A stretch of DNA of 64,000 nt from Paratinospora sagittata. Its lineage: Eukaryota > Streptophyta > Magnoliopsida > Ranunculales > Menispermaceae. Position 1 is the first letter of the stretch, and every line of letters starts with the position of its first letter. The position numbers and the translations under genes are program-made. Location of the stretch: assembly GCA_035771175.1 (NCBI GenBank), contig CM069608.1, forward strand, positions 24,992,519 to 25,056,518, in the 5' to 3' direction. Positions 45,901-58,468 of this stretch are shown here, one piece after another. The notes under the pieces are model-generated. The model saw only the letters and a program-made list of their open reading frames with translations. It was not told the origin of the DNA and searched no databases.

Positions 45901-46713
45901 ATGCAAACCAAGAAGAGAGGAAGGTCACGTACTGTCCGTCCAACAGAGCAAGCACCCCCTGAGATTCAGAATCAGGAACCGCCGCCTCCGACGACAGCAC
46001 AAGCCACACTCGACACTGCCACTACATCTGGGCAGGCAGTGCTAGCCAAACCCGCACCCTTTGCCATGCCATCGAGCATGAAAACCTTTTTTGCCAGATT
46101 TATTGAGGCGATGAAAGTCACTGTTCAATCGGCCGTTTGTGAGACCGCGGCCAGTCAGGTTGTCACTGTACAAGCACCTGTGAGATCTGTGTCAGAGACT
46201 CAAACCGACCATATTACGAAGTACAAGAGGCTACAACCTCTTACCTTTGCTGACAACATTGATGCTGAAGAGGTCCAAAAGTGGCTAGATGAGTCAAAAG
46301 GGGCTCTTGATGCAATGGGAGTCGATGAGACTCGAATGATTCCACTAGGGACCTACCAACTTGTTGGTGAAGCAAACACATGGTGGATAACAGTAAAAGA
46401 GGACCCAAGGGTTAACATTGCGGATATGACTTGGCAACAGTTCGAGTCAATGTTTATTGATGAGTATTTTTCTGGCGTTGTGAAGAGGCAGAAGTGCCAG
46501 GAATTCGGTAAGTTATACCAGGGCAGCATGACCGTCAGGGAATATGCTGGCAAGTTCCAAGAATTATCGGTCTACTCTCTCTCCATCATCTCAACGGAGC
46601 AAGATAAGACTGAGAAATTCTATAATGGCCTTCGCTCTGATATTCGACAAGCCTTGTCGATCTCGGATCTCAAGATTTACAAGGAGGTTGTTGATAAGGC
46701 CATGAGTTTTTGA
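45901..46713 (+). CDS. Gag of element D (truncated, uninterrupted)
   Basis: ATG 45901 opens a clean 270-codon frame: MQTKKRGRSRTVRPTEQAPP, Pro/Thr linker, MPSSMKTFFARFIEAMKVTV, then the gag domain (EEVQKWLDESKGALDAMGVD, TWQQFESMFIDEYFSGVV, MTVREYAGKFQELSVYSLS, FYNGLRSDIRQALSISDLK). It ends VVDKAMSF at a stop made by the deletion that removed the zinc knuckle, protease and RT. It is the only retroelement frame here without an internal stop. It lacks the RNA-binding tail, so whether it makes a useful protein is unknown. Confidence 0.75.
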   Translation: MQTKKRGRSRTVRPTEQAPPEIQNQEPPPPTTAQATLDTATTSGQAVLAKPAPFAMPSSMKTFFARFIEAMKVTVQSAVCETAASQVVTVQAPVRSVSETQTDHITKYKRLQPLTFADNIDAEEVQKWLDESKGALDAMGVDETRMIPLGTYQLVGEANTWWITVKEDPRVNIADMTWQQFESMFIDEYFSGVVKRQKCQEFGKLYQGSMTVREYAGKFQELSVYSLSIISTEQDKTEKFYNGLRSDIRQALSISDLKIYKEVVDKAMSF

Positions 46714-47168
46714 GCAAGAGAAGATCGTGAAAGAAATGCGCACTGAGATGCACTGTTCGAGGTTCGCTATGCATCTTGGGGGTGACAAGATGTACAAGGA
46801 TGTCAAGCGACAATTCAGGTTTTCTAGAATGAAGAAGGCGATTGCAGACTTCGTTGCTCGATGTCTCATTTGCCAGCAAGTTAAGGTAGAACGAAGACTT
46901 CGCTCTGGACTTCTCCAACCGTTACCTATTGGAGAATGAAAGTGGGAGAACATCGCAATGGATTTTGTTACGGCCTTGCCTCGAAATAATAAAGGGTAAG
47001 ATGCTATCTGGGTTATCATTGACAAACTTACAAAGTCTACACACTTTTTGCCAATAAAGTTCACGGATAATCCCTCCAAACTTGCCGAATTATATAAAAG
47101 AGATATCGTACGTCTTCATGGCATACCACTCACAATCGTCTCTGATCGAGACCCTCGATTCACATCAA
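46714..47168 (+). pseudogene. Integrase stump of element D
   Basis: Begins in the zinc finger (EMHCSRFAMHLGGDKMYKDV ... CLICQQVKVE) and reaches the core ([28 protein letters not shown]), then switches within a codon or two to LTR sequence at about 47168. Stops: TGA at about 46937 (Trp in element A) and TAA at about 46997 (CAA in A). The C-terminal half of the core, including the catalytic Glu, and the chromodomain are absent. Confidence 0.85.
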
Positions 47169-47964
47169 AGTAATACTGAATGTCCTAACCTTGCACGTCG
47201 CGATACCAACCCTGATAAGGATCACTAGACATTGCCAAAGTCAGTCTAAATGTTAAGTAAAGACCGGACCAATTCATGCAGACCAGTTCATGCATTGACA
47301 TCATACATATCACTACCTAGGGACGTATGTGGTTTATGATTCATAGAATAGTTAGGAGCGATTCTCGCTATTCATTATATTTTTCTCTGGAGAGGGACGT
47401 ACAATGAGAAGCCAGTTGAATTCCTGGGGAGGGACATCTGTACGTGAATCCAAAGCATTAATCTTGAGGAGGGACGTACAATGAGAACTCGGCTACTCCT
47501 AGGGAGGGACATCTGTACTTGAACTCAAGCGATGTACAGTCATCAAACCATTACGAGACGGTGTCATGCATACATACATATTAATTGAGTATGATGCTCT
47601 CATGTGTATTTAAGATATTTGATTATGAAGTATGCTTTATTAATTGTTATACTCACGAACTATTTTACTCACTGAGCGCGTTAAGCTTACTCCATTATTA
47701 TCCAATTTTTCACAGAAAATTAGGGTGGACTGGGTGCAGGTTTATGGGGCCCACATTTTGTACCCTTCGTATTATTCATTCGGGGTGTTAGGGAGAATGT
47801 TCCCTTAACTATTTCATGTACAAATTATATTCTGAAATTAATGAAATCGGACTTGTACTATATTGTATTTCTGCTGCGTACTCTGCTGCCATTGTGATAA
47901 TTCCAAATGCGCTCCCCCTCCATGAGTGTACCCCGATTTAGGCACGTCCGGGCGGGATGTGACG
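47169..47964 (+). mobile_element. 3' LTR of element D, lacking U3
   Basis: Aligns with the D 5' LTR from AAGTAATACT (41812) to the end, but the first part of the LTR, including promoter and array, is gone. The end reads TGTGACG instead of TGTGACA. Confidence 0.82.
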
Positions 47965-48078
47965 TAATATATCTCTTGATATGGAAATTATATACATTTA
48001 GGGAAACATGGCATTTAAAATCATTCAAAACATTCATTAAACACAAGTGCATTAGTCAACAAAGAAAACATAAATGCA
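47965..48078. other. Short AT-rich segment between LTR fragments
   Basis: No gene. It may be the continuation of the inverted family-2 LTR from 40912-41420 after insertion of D, judging by GGAAACATGGCATTTAAAAT-like wording shared loosely with family-2 LTRs. Confidence 0.3.
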
Positions 48079-49232
48079 GCCCACCCGGACTTCCTGGCTC
48101 CAAAACCTCTATATAAACCAACCACCCCTCTTCATTTTTCACACCAAATTCACTCCAAATTGTGATTTTTCCTCCTCTTTTCACTCATTTTGAGTTTTTA
48201 GTCTTTTGAGACTCTCTGTTCGAGACTCTCGGTGCGGTGCGACGAAGTTCTGTCCGGAGGAAAGCACCAGATCTGAAAAAGAAGAAGTTCTTATCCGAAG
48301 GTAGGGAATGAAACATAGGTTTGCGTGTTTTATAAATTTTATTAAAGTTTACATTCAGTTATTATTATATCTACTGTTCATTTACACTGCATTATGTCAT
48401 CTAATGTTTATACTGTCGCACTTATGCCTGTACACTTGGAATTCACGTATTATATTGTTATAATGCCGGATTTTTGGTCAATCTGACTCAACTAGACTCG
48501 GTCTTGTCCTCAGTAACTTTAAATAGTGAACGGGAGGCAGCGGGCTGCTCTAGGCGATTGGTATTTATGTAGACCTTGTGTCTCACCTCTCAACTGGGGA
48601 CTGTTCTAGTTGGTCTTATTGAAAGTTATCAACTTATACAAGTAATACTGATTGTCCTAACCTTGCACGTCCTGATACCAACTCTTATAAGGATCACCAG
48701 ACGTTGCCAAAGTCAGTCTAAATGTCAAGAAAAGACCCGACCAGTAGACTAGACCAGTTCATGCATTGGCATGATACATATCACCACCTAGGGACGTATG
48801 TGGTTTATGACTCAGAATAGTTAGGAGCATTACTCGCTATTCATTATATTTCTCTGGAGAGGGACGTACATGAGAACCCGGCTACACCTGGGGGGGACAT
48901 CAGTACGTGAATCTAGAGCATCGTTCCTGAGGAGGGAGGTACAATAGAATCTGGCTACGCCAGAGGAGAACGTCCGGACGGACATTTGTACGTGAACTCA
49001 GGCGATGTACGTTCATCAAACCAATACGAGACGGTGTCATGCATACGTACATATTGATTGATTATGATGCTCACATGTGTATTTAAGATATTTGATATTG
49101 AAGTATACTTTATTAATTGTTATACTCACGAGTTATTTTACCCACTGAGCGCATTAAGCTCACTCCATTATTATCAAATCTTTCACAGGAAATTAGGATG
49201 GACTGGGTGCAGGTTATGGGGTCCACAATAAA
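48079..49232 (+). mobile_element. Family-1 LTR fragment, both ends missing
   Basis: Starts near a TATA box (CTATATAAACC at about 48108) and runs through the family-1 transcript region (CACCAAATTCACTCCAAATT, GAACGTCC/ACGTACG wording, CACTGAGCGCATTAAGCTCA at about 49143) to about 49232, before the LTR end. It is a third family-1 LTR in tandem orientation after D. Confidence 0.8.
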
Positions 49233-50480
49233 TTTTATGCTTGTTCAATAAAACAATGCAGAATTTTCATCAAAATCTACGTTCTCTCTCTTTCCAGGTA
49301 ATAGAGCGGGTCTAACCCTTGTATGGTCTTTTCAAGGTCGCCACAACCTCCCATTACCCAATTCACAGTCAAAATAAGGATCTAAAATCATTGTTAGGAT
49401 AGGCCTTTTGACAATGAGGTTACGCATAACACTCATCCAGGTCTAATTCCTAACGAAATGATATCATATGCGATCTGCCTTCGCACGTCTCGCATACTCC
49501 AATTCTAGAACCATTTATGAATGATCAATAAAACACAACGCATTTATATACATAATATGCTTACATTTAAACATTTCATATAAATAAAATGTCATACAAG
49601 AACCAAAATCAAGAACATATACTCACAGTACAAAACTTTTCAACTTAAATATAATCACCGCCGCTTTCGAGTCCAGTTCCAGTTGAAATCCAACTAACTC
49701 AACCTGTCATAACCATTCTATAATTCAATTTCATTTATTCATATCTATTTCACGCGTAAATACTTAGTTTCAATTCATTTTAATTTTTCAGCTCACTTCC
49801 AATCACCAATAAATATTTTTTCAATCCATTTAAAAATCTAATATATATCATACATAATCATACTCACTAGTATTATTTATTCAATGCACTTCACTTGATC
49901 CAAATCTTGTTCATTCATCACTAATTCTTGCTTTAGTAACTTGAAACATATCATACACATTCAATGAATTTATATTCCAACCCAATTTAGGACTCATAAG
50001 CAGTTGAAAATGCTATTATACCGTTTCTACAGTTAATCTAGATAATTTCACAAAAAAAAACAGTGAAAATAGATTTTCAATTCATATTTTCACTAATTCT
50101 CAATTTTATTTTTCTATTGGAAACATATATCAATTTTATTAAAAATATAGAACATTCCTAAAATTATTTTGTCCACATCAACACGTGTAAAATCAGTCCT
50201 ACTACATTCTACTACCTTCAACAGATATTTTACTAAGGTTTTACATGCTCGCGGAGGTATCCAAAGTCAAATTTTCTCACAAAAACCATATATTTAGAAA
50301 CTAAAAATATCAAATCATATCCAAAAATCCTGATCTTAACATTGAAATGTCTAGAATTGATAGATCTATCTTTCTATAATCTCAAAAGGTCTCCAATATC
50401 AAATCTAACTTCCAACAGCCATAAAAATTCCAAATGAACAAATAAATAAAATCTAACCATATATTCTGGGCTTCTACAGT
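49233..50480 (-). other. Degenerate LTR-like sequence, probably family-2 related
   Basis: No coding frame. Phrases such as ATACTCACAGTACAAAAC and stretches of AATTCAATTTCATTTATTC resemble the downstream half of family-2 LTRs in minus orientation (compare 28950-29100). No ends can be defined. Confidence 0.35.
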
Positions 50481-51741
50481 TTAGGAAGTATTTTTCAACC
50501 TTTCAAACAAATGTTCATTCAAGTCAGGTCAAAACCGCAGGACGCTTACGCATGAGTAGCGCCCTCATATGTTTTGCGTTTTAAAACAAAGCAGGATGCT
50601 TACAGCGAAGTAGCGCCCTCATGCTTTAAGTCGTTTAATTTTAAAGTAAGTCAGGACGCTTACTACTTAGTAGCACCCTCGCTTCATTGTTCAGTTGGAC
50701 GCTGATATTCTATGAGCGCCCTCAAAGGAACAAAATGACAAAAATGATTTTTTTACTGTTCTGACATGTACGTATTTTTTTCCACCTTTTCAGAACAACT
50801 TTTCGTTCAAAATCAATTTTCTGTATTGGTAAGATATATTCTCTGAATCACGAACCACGTCATCTAAAATTTTCCTTATTCGTGTATTTGGAGAAAAAAA
50901 CTGAATATTCATGAATTGTGTAGTTGTTATTTTCGTTGTATATTCTAGTTGTTGTGAGTAAACGTTCATATTTGAAATTCAAATTCAAAGTCAAATGAAC
51001 AACAACTTCATCTCTACAAGTTTATAAATACAGACACTTAACAATTTGTTAAGCACCAAAAATTCTCTCAGCTAAAACATTTTTTGAAAGTTAGTCAAAT
51101 TTTCATCTGGTCAAGAAAACGTTTAAGTTGATCTGTTTTCACAGTAGTTTTCTTTGAAACTTTACGTATTCAAAAGAGTTTCATACTGAGCTAACATTCT
51201 ATCTTTATCTGAAAATCTATTTGAAGTTTTGAACTATTTTCACTCAAATCGTTCAGTATTGTTTTAACTTATATCATTCTTGCTGAAAAAGTAATTTGAG
51301 AGATAGTTCATAGGATACGGTTGTACTCAATTTCATATCTTGTATACTTTATCAAGGTTGTAACAGTAGTTACATAAACCACTGAGTTGATATTCTTCTG
51401 TCAACGAAGAAACAGTAGTTCTCACACCCGTAAGTTGAGAAAGGTTGGTCTCATGCCTTCAAGCTGAGCAGTGCAACAGTGGTTCTCACACCCGCAAGTT
51501 GAGAAAAAGGTGTAACGGTTTGATCTTCACCCGTAAGAAGGACTATAGTGATAAGGTTAAAATCCTAACTGAGGAGGTTAGGTAGTGGACATAGGCAAGT
51601 AGCCAAACCACTATAAATCGACTGTGCATACTTGCTTATGTTTATGCATTGTATCTTTGACATTGTTATTATTTTTAAATTGTCTAAGTTTCCAATTCAC
51701 CCCCCTCTTGGATATAACTGGGCCAATAGTTATTGCCATTT
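50481..51741 (+). mobile_element. Sirevirus-like copia LTR (3' part clear, start uncertain)
   Basis: Contains a GC-rich repeat (50520-50720), TATA-like TTATAAATAC (about 51020), a U5 repeat with ACCCGNAAGTTGAGAA (51425-51545) and the end wording CCAATTCACCCCCCTCTTGG ... TTTCA, parallel to the LTR at 22020. A family-2 solo LTR sits directly after it. The start was not located. Confidence 0.5.
50520..50720 (+). repeat. AGGACGCTTAC...TAGCGCCCTC tandem repeat
   Basis: About four units of 50-60 bases, each with (A/G)GGA(C/T)GCTTAC and AGTAGC(G/A)CCCTC, the two halves forming an imperfect inverted pair. GC-rich against an AT-rich background. Confidence 0.75.
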
Positions 51742-51746
51742 CATAC

Positions 51747-54483
51747 TGTCACGGCCCACTATACATGACGTCATGACCAGCACGAAACCCTCCGGCGTCC
51801 CAGTTAGCCTAACATAAACACAAATCCCAAATACAATTAATCCTATAACATCATCTAATCATGATCAACAACAATTAAAGATTTCATCTCCAAAAATACC
51901 AAGTATAAAATTCCAAAAATTCAAATAATATATAACATACACAACCCATCTATGTATTATTAATACAAATACTAGGTGTTATCATGTATATAATATCGAA
52001 ATACTAAACTGTATAACACCCACATCAACAAAATACTAGAAGGAATGCCCCGCAGTCAAGCCTTCCCTTTTTCCTTCCTATCAAAACCTGAAAAGATAAG
52101 GATGAGGTATGAGCTACAACAAGCTCAGTGAATGTCTTCTACAAGTGGCAATATGCATGCATTTATGTAAAACATGTAAAGATCATTAAAGCATTTGAAG
52201 TAACATGAGATAACATGGAAATGAAAACAAGATTACATACAGGCTAATATAATGTATCATGTCATAATTAAGACAATGCATACTATTTAAACAACATGCA
52301 ATGCAATCCTAACACCTCCTAGGTAAGAATCAAATTTGAGAACACGAGTGCGCGAAACCCGTGCCCGAACGACCTCTTACCCGTATTCTAATAAGAATTC
52401 TAAGAGCATGTCACTGATTTACAATTCTTTTGAAACCCTATACCAGGCCTATTGGAAAAACGGTTGCGCCAAACCTTGAAACCCTCTGTCAGGCCCACAG
52501 TGGGGATCTCTCTAGACTTACAAGACTTCCAAAAGAAAATCAAGCTAGGAGACTCTACCCAAATGTGACCCAATGGAATATGCTCAAATTTCATTTCATG
52601 AATAAATTAAAACATGCATATGCCATATCCATATATATACATCAATTTGAAACAAGTTATATAATACAATGCCACGTATATGGAAACCAACAAATAAAAG
52701 AACACTCACTCTCGATTGGCTAAGTCTAGCCAATCCAATTTCCAAATCCGAAATCAAGTACTAGTACGATCACCAATCACCTCACATACATAGACTTCCA
52801 ACTAGCCCACGTGGGTTACTCGAATCAATTAGAATCCCTACAATATATACATGGTTCATACAATATTAAAATCAGCCAAAGTATGCTAATAACCATGTTA
52901 AATCCCAATTTCAAGGTTAACTTATGATTCTAGAATGGCTAACCCATGAGCCTAATACCCATTGTTCAATTTGACCAATTAACATCAAATCAAACTACAC
53001 ATAACCCAAATTGAATTCCATAGGTGGATCCCCTTGATCACAACCACTATAATGCAGAACATTCAATCATATTAAGGGTTAAGTTGACTATTTATCAAGT
53101 CAATTTCATCAATTGATTATATCTTGGTCAAAATCCCCAATTTGGTAATACATGACATAAGGCCAAATTGAACTAAGACATGCTAAATTATCATAGGTTC
53201 AAACATTATAAACCCATGGTTCTACTCCATTTAGGTCCAATTAGATGATTCCCAAGTCAATTTGGTCAATTGACTTGGTTTAGGTCAAAAGCCCTAATTT
53301 GGGTAAAATCCCCAATTTACATGGAAATCCCCAAATTGCATGAGAATGTCAATTTACATGGCCTAAGCCAAAATTATCCTACAATTAGGTTTCCCCTATT
53401 CAAGATCAATAATTTAGAGTGTCATACATCCATAATTACTCATCAATTTCATACAAATCACAAGAAATTTGAATAGAAAACCCTAGGTCCAAATACTAGT
53501 TTTACGTCAAGTCTATGAAACCCCACAAGAAATTGGGGGTTTCACCTCTAGAGTACTCCCCATACACTCTAGGTCAACATATATTAATTTCAAGACCTAA
53601 TTCCAACTTTGATTTTCCATCACCCTTTCCAAAACAAGATTCAATAGAACCCTAGGTCGAAAAAATCAGTTCCATGCTTGTAGGAGAATGATGGAAGGAA
53701 GAAAAATGGGAATAAAATGGTTACCTTGATGATCCTTGAGCAAGAATCCACCCAAAAACCTCATTTTTCCCTTTTTTTTTTTCTCTTCTCCTCTTCTTTG
53801 CCCTTTCTCCAAGCTCTCTAGCACTCTTGAAGGTGGAAAAATGAGCAAGTGTGAGAAAATCCTGTTTTGGTTTGTATTTATAGAAAAAGTTGGGCCCACA
53901 ACTCAAAATACACTTAAATGGAAGGAACAATTGTTTTTCTGCTCCAATTACTTCAACTTAGATACTCCATTTTATGCAAATTACTCATCCATTTCACATC
54001 TTAACCGTTCAAAAGTTGTATAATTCAGTTATCAACATTCTGGTAAATTTTTCAATCCAACGGTGGGATTGCAAGATCCAACCGTTTAATCAAAACTGCG
54101 CAAGAATATTTGTAAATCCAAAAAATAGTGTTTGGAGCTTTATAACTCACAGTAGACAACTCCGATTAAAATTTCACTGTTCATAATGAAGATCTATTAG
54201 ATTATAATAATCTTACAAACTTTTAGCTCAATTGGACCATGGATCTAGGAGATCAAGCTATTGATGTAATCGGTGACAGAAATTTCTTCCTCCATGGAGC
54301 GAGCTTCACTGATCCAAAACACCATTTTTGACACGTTTTGACGTTGAACGGGTCTCCGATCATTCCGAAACTTCATGCAAAGGCACTCGAACCAACGCAC
54401 ATCGAGCATCATATACGTATACATACACGTATACGGGTACTCTACGGGTCAAAATGACGTCATCCTAAGGTATGGGCGTTACA
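51747..54483 (-). mobile_element. Solo LTR, family 2, near-perfect target duplication
   Basis: 2737 bp, minus strand, start TGTAACGCCCAT at 54483, end GTGGGCCGTGACA at 51747. The flanks CATAC (51742-51746) and CATAG (54484-54488) agree at four of five bases. TGAGCTACAACAAGCTCAGT lies at about 52110. No internal region. Confidence 0.78.
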
Positions 54484-54931
54484 CATAGAATCTAAAAATC
54501 AAATTCATATAATCATAGTCATTTCCCATTCACATATTAATTTATAGTTCATCTAACCTCTTTCCCCACTCAACACAGGTCTCAAAAACATGTGAGAATC
54601 CTTCAACTTAGTTTTTACAACTAATCTAAAAATTCCCAAAGTGAAGAATAATGGAAATAGGCTCTCCAGTCACATTCTCACTAGTTCCCACACCTGTTTC
54701 ATTTACCGAAAACCTATGTCCAGTTACTAAAAATACAAATTTGTATCCTAAAAATATTCTATCAACACCAAAAGGTCCAAAATTGATCACTCTATCTTTC
54801 CACAGCCTCAAACCAGATTTTTATCAAAATTTTACATGTTGTCGAAGGCTTTCGATGTTCAATTACACTATCGACGACTATATCGTTGCCAATAATCAGT
54901 GTTTCTACTAAGGGAGTAGTAATTATCCTTT
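54484..54931 (-). other. Left part of an older LTR-like sequence
   Basis: No coding frame. Probably the same old minus-strand LTR whose start is at 57675, split by the solo LTR at 54932-57119. Confidence 0.35.
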
Positions 54932-57119
54932 TGTAACAACCCTCAATTTCATAAATGGGCCCCTCAAAACATTTTGCTTTAATGATGTGTATTTTATGCT
55001 TTGTGATGTTTGATGTGTATTTAATACTTTAATTTTGATTGGGAGACCAATCAGGAGAAGAAATAGGTGAAAAAGTGAGTAAAAAGGGAAATTTGGGCTT
55101 AAGAGCATGCTCCCAAAAGGAGAGGAGAGCGCTCCTTGCCCAAAACCTGAGAGTTGTGATTTAAAAAAAAAGGGAGAAACATGCTCCTTGCGTAAATCAG
55201 AGAACAAAAATTTTCAGGAACCCATGAGAAGCGCGCTCCTGGCTGGGAGAAGTACGCTCTTCATGTTAAAATCTAATTTTTTTTTTAAGTTAGACGGTGG
55301 GTCGGTGTGCGCGAATTAGAAGACCTAAAACCCATTTTACTTGCGCATTTCAGCAAGAGGGAAAGAAAGGAAAGGAGGAAAGGAGAAAAGTGGGTTCCAT
55401 AGTGAAATCTTCGCCAAATCCGAGCTAAGGTATGCGTTTTCTTCAATCCTTTTCCATGAAATTACTAATTAGTGCAAGAGAAACCTTTATAACTATACAG
55501 AATTCGTAATAGAGAATGTTTTGGGCGATTTCCAACCTAGGGTTTTGATGTTCTTTGTTGGAAATCGGTTGGAAATGGTGGGATTAGTATTTCCTAACCC
55601 AAATTACCTAAAAATCATGCTTATTTAGGGTTTATACATCAAATTTATGGTTGCAGAGTTGAGCAACTCGAATTTGATGGTTAACCTAGTTGAAAATTGG
55701 GGAATTGAAGATGGAAACATGTAGGAATTGGTTTGAATGTTGATGTCTACTATTTCTAATATTATATGACTTGTAATTGAGCTGAGAAATGGAATTGGTG
55801 AAATTCCAAAGGTAGAAATGCTAGAAATGCTTGGATTTTTTATAAGTGAATGAAAAGGGAATGTTGGGTATTTTTATTGATGTAAGAATAGTGAAATTGC
55901 GGGATTTGATGGAGGTGTTGGAGTGAGTTGGTAGTGTGGGAACTATTTTGGCATTGGTTGTGAGTAGAATTTCAATCTTGTTATTCATTTATGTCATCCT
56001 ATATATATTGGATTGTTTTACTCATACATGTTTTATTTGGAATTGCATGATGTAGACATGGATGAAAACCCTTTATTTGTTATTGGTTTGGTTTATCTTG
56101 GGAAAGATGATTTTTGGACATTCCCCTAGTAGGCTGAGAATTCCCTACAAGGAAATAATCGGATCTCTTATTCCAATAAACTTACTAATTATGAATTAAA
56201 GGTGTGTTTTAATATCGTATGTTGGTTGAATATAAGTCATCATTTATTTTTCCACTGCGTAGTTTTCTGTGATCAGTATTGAGTCTATGCCTTGGGGGAG
56301 ATCGGGCTAGACTTTTAACAAAGTCATGGATAACTTACGTTGGACCATTGAATGAACTTTATTATTCACTGCCCACTGACAGAAGTATTCAAGTTTTATC
56401 AGATGATATGTGACCTCAAGTTGAGTAATCAACTTGAAAGTGTTTTATAATTGATTATATGCATAATATAGCCTTGGGACACTTTTCATAATACTTGAAT
56501 AAAGATGAATGATAGATTTTAAATTGCATTGTTATATGTGCTTTGATTATGATATGTATGTGAAACTGCATTTGTTTCTTACATGACATTGAGCATGGAT
56601 TTTAGATGAATGAATGATGACATTATTGAATTCTATTCACTGGGCACCGTTGGCTCATTCTATTCCCAAATTTTTTAGGTCCTTCAGTTACAGATAAGGG
56701 CAAGGGAATAGCATTTCAGTGAAATCTAAGTGCCTAGCCAGAAAAAGAAATTGTTTTGGATATTGGTTTGATGTAATGGTTGTATATATGTATTTTTGAT
56801 ACTTTTAGTTATGAAAATATATGTATATAACACCCCAAACACATGAAACTAAGTAGATGAATGTATATAGTAGGAAGTTGAAATAGCTGAATATGTTTAA
56901 TGTTGTTTAGTTACATTTTGATGGTTGTGGATGATATATACATTTGTGTTAGATGGATTATTAGGAGAATTGGATTTGTGTTAGATGTTCTAAATATGGG
57001 GAGACTCTATCAGAGTCTCGGTTGAGGCTTAACAGGGATCTAATGGTCCTATGGGTGATTCGATGGTTAGATTTTTGTGTCAATCAGGATGCCCTGGGGG
57101 TTGTGAAGGGGTCATGAAA
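54932..57119 (+). mobile_element. Solo LTR, family 2, target duplication CCTTT
   Basis: 2188 bp, start TGTAACAACCC, end AAGGGGTCATGAAA (relatives end GTCGYGACA), flanked by CCTTT at 54927-54931 and 57120-57124. Near its start it has GAGAGCGCTCCTTG, GAAACATGCTCCTTG and GAAGCGCGCTCCTGG (55100-55265), related to element E's LTR. Confidence 0.85.
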
Positions 57120-57124
57120 CCTTT

Positions 57125-57675
57125 CTAGCTTGTTTCTAGTCCAAGTGGGTCAAAATCCCAATTTCAAAAATGCCGGAAACAACTCCCATAAAAAAATCTA
57201 TATCAAGATAAATCTTACACTTGACTTCAATAGCAATTTCACAAAGAAATTTCACAAAAATAGCTTATCGGAATATCGATTTGGGCCGAAAATCCTTTTC
57301 CCCCTTCTCTGGTGCTCCCTCTGGTCATTTATGGTCGAAAAAAAAACAAAAATGACAAAAAAAAGTGTTAAAAACCCGGTTAAAAAAGCGTTGGACCGCC
57401 ACACCAACCTAATGGGCTCCACCAAGATCCAGTCGGTTGGATCCGATTCAGTTGACTGGATTCAATCCAGTCGACTGGTTCCAATCCTGTTGACTAGGTT
57501 GTCTTAGTCAACCGTTCCCTACTTTCTTTCTTATTTTCAACACACACCCAATCATACATACAATCAATACACATCATACATCACTATACAAGACTTCTAC
57601 GTATGGAATACGTGTATAATACGCTTCGATATATGTATAAGTCAATTCTTTGACTACAATTATAGGGTGTTACAT
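57125..57675 (-). mobile_element. LTR-like remnant with CCAGTCGACTGG palindromes
   Basis: The minus strand would start TGTAACACCC at 57675. It holds a cluster of TTGACT/AGTCGACT palindromes (57430-57515) with a perfect 12-mer at 57467-57478, in the same relative position as arrays in other LTRs. No target duplication found. Confidence 0.5.
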
Positions 57676-57879
57676 GCATCTAAAAAGAAAAAAGGTATAA
57701 AAGGACTTGACACCAGCCACAACTCAAATCAATCAAAAAACACCAAACAACAAAGGCAATTGCAGCAACAAATGACAAGATCAATCTCATGCCAACAAAT
57801 ATCACAGGCAACACAGTCAAGGCAGTAAAAACTTCTAAATTACAAATGCCTACTCTCACCCTCGAAACAATTTCTTTGG

Positions 57880-58060
57880 ATCTCGAGGCTTTCAAAGTTC
57901 ATCATGGCGACCGCAACTGGGGTATCATAAACAGAGAGTTATCTACCAACTTTGTGACAAAACAAGTCATAATGCTAAAACATGCAGATCAAGGGCTAGC
58001 CCATCATATGACCCTCGAGCCAATTTCATTACTACCAATAATGGAACCAATAATACCAAC
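57880..58060 (+). pseudogene. End of copia Gag with zinc knuckle
   Basis: In one frame: RPQLGYHKQRVIYQLCDKTS then HNAKTC, which is a CX2CX4HX4C knuckle with the first Cys changed to Tyr, followed by a Ser/Asn-rich link into the protease. Earlier gag is not recognisable in any one frame. Confidence 0.65.
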
Positions 58061-58468
58061 TGGTTGGTAGACTTGGGCACTTCTCATCATCTTACAGTAA
58101 ATTTGCAGAACTTATCCGTGCACTCTAATTATGGTGGTAATGATGATATTATTGTTGGTAATGGTAAGAGAATCCCTATAACCCATACTGGTTTTGCTAT
58201 TCTTAATACTTCAAAAAAATCCTTTACACTTGACAATGTTTTGTGTGCACCGCATATTCATCGTAATATAATTTTTGTGTCACAATTTTGCAATTAAAAC
58301 AACTCATCCATTGAATTTTTTTCCTCATCATTTTGTTGTGAAGGATCTAAACACGGGGGCACCACTTATCCAAGGTCAGAGTAAAGGAAATGTCTATGAG
58401 TGGCCGGCGAATGCAACATCACCCATCATTTCTAATCATGCGTCTCTCAATCCTAAGACTTCAATCAA
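58061..58468 (+). pseudogene. Copia protease
   Basis: WLVDLGTSHHLTVNLQNL opens the domain. Relatives have D-T/S-G-A-S at this place, so DLGTS is an altered active site. GGNDDIIVGNGKRIPITHTG and LDNVLCAPHIHRNIIFVSQF follow, a typical copia protease order, before a frameshift at about 58290. Confidence 0.8.

Larger units (their letters stand above)
41421..47964 (+). mobile_element. Element D: family-1 chromovirus deletion derivative
   Basis: 5' LTR, primer site, expanded leader repeats, ORF1, spacer and gag are in place. After gag the sequence jumps to the integrase zinc finger, and after the first part of the integrase core it jumps into the 3' LTR. Protease, RT and RNase H are absent. AATAT occurs at 41416-41420 and 47966-47970 and may be the target duplication, but the AT content makes this weak. 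Such an element could only have moved using enzymes from a full copy, unless the deletions came later. Confidence 0.82.

Noticed and set aside
41416..47970. AATAT as target duplication of element D
   Set aside because: Kept only as possible: AT-rich context, and the right copy requires one base of slack after the LTR end.
53736..54023. Open frame with Phe-rich start in the solo LTR at 51747
   Set aside because: No counterpart in related LTRs; composition follows T-rich LTR sequence.
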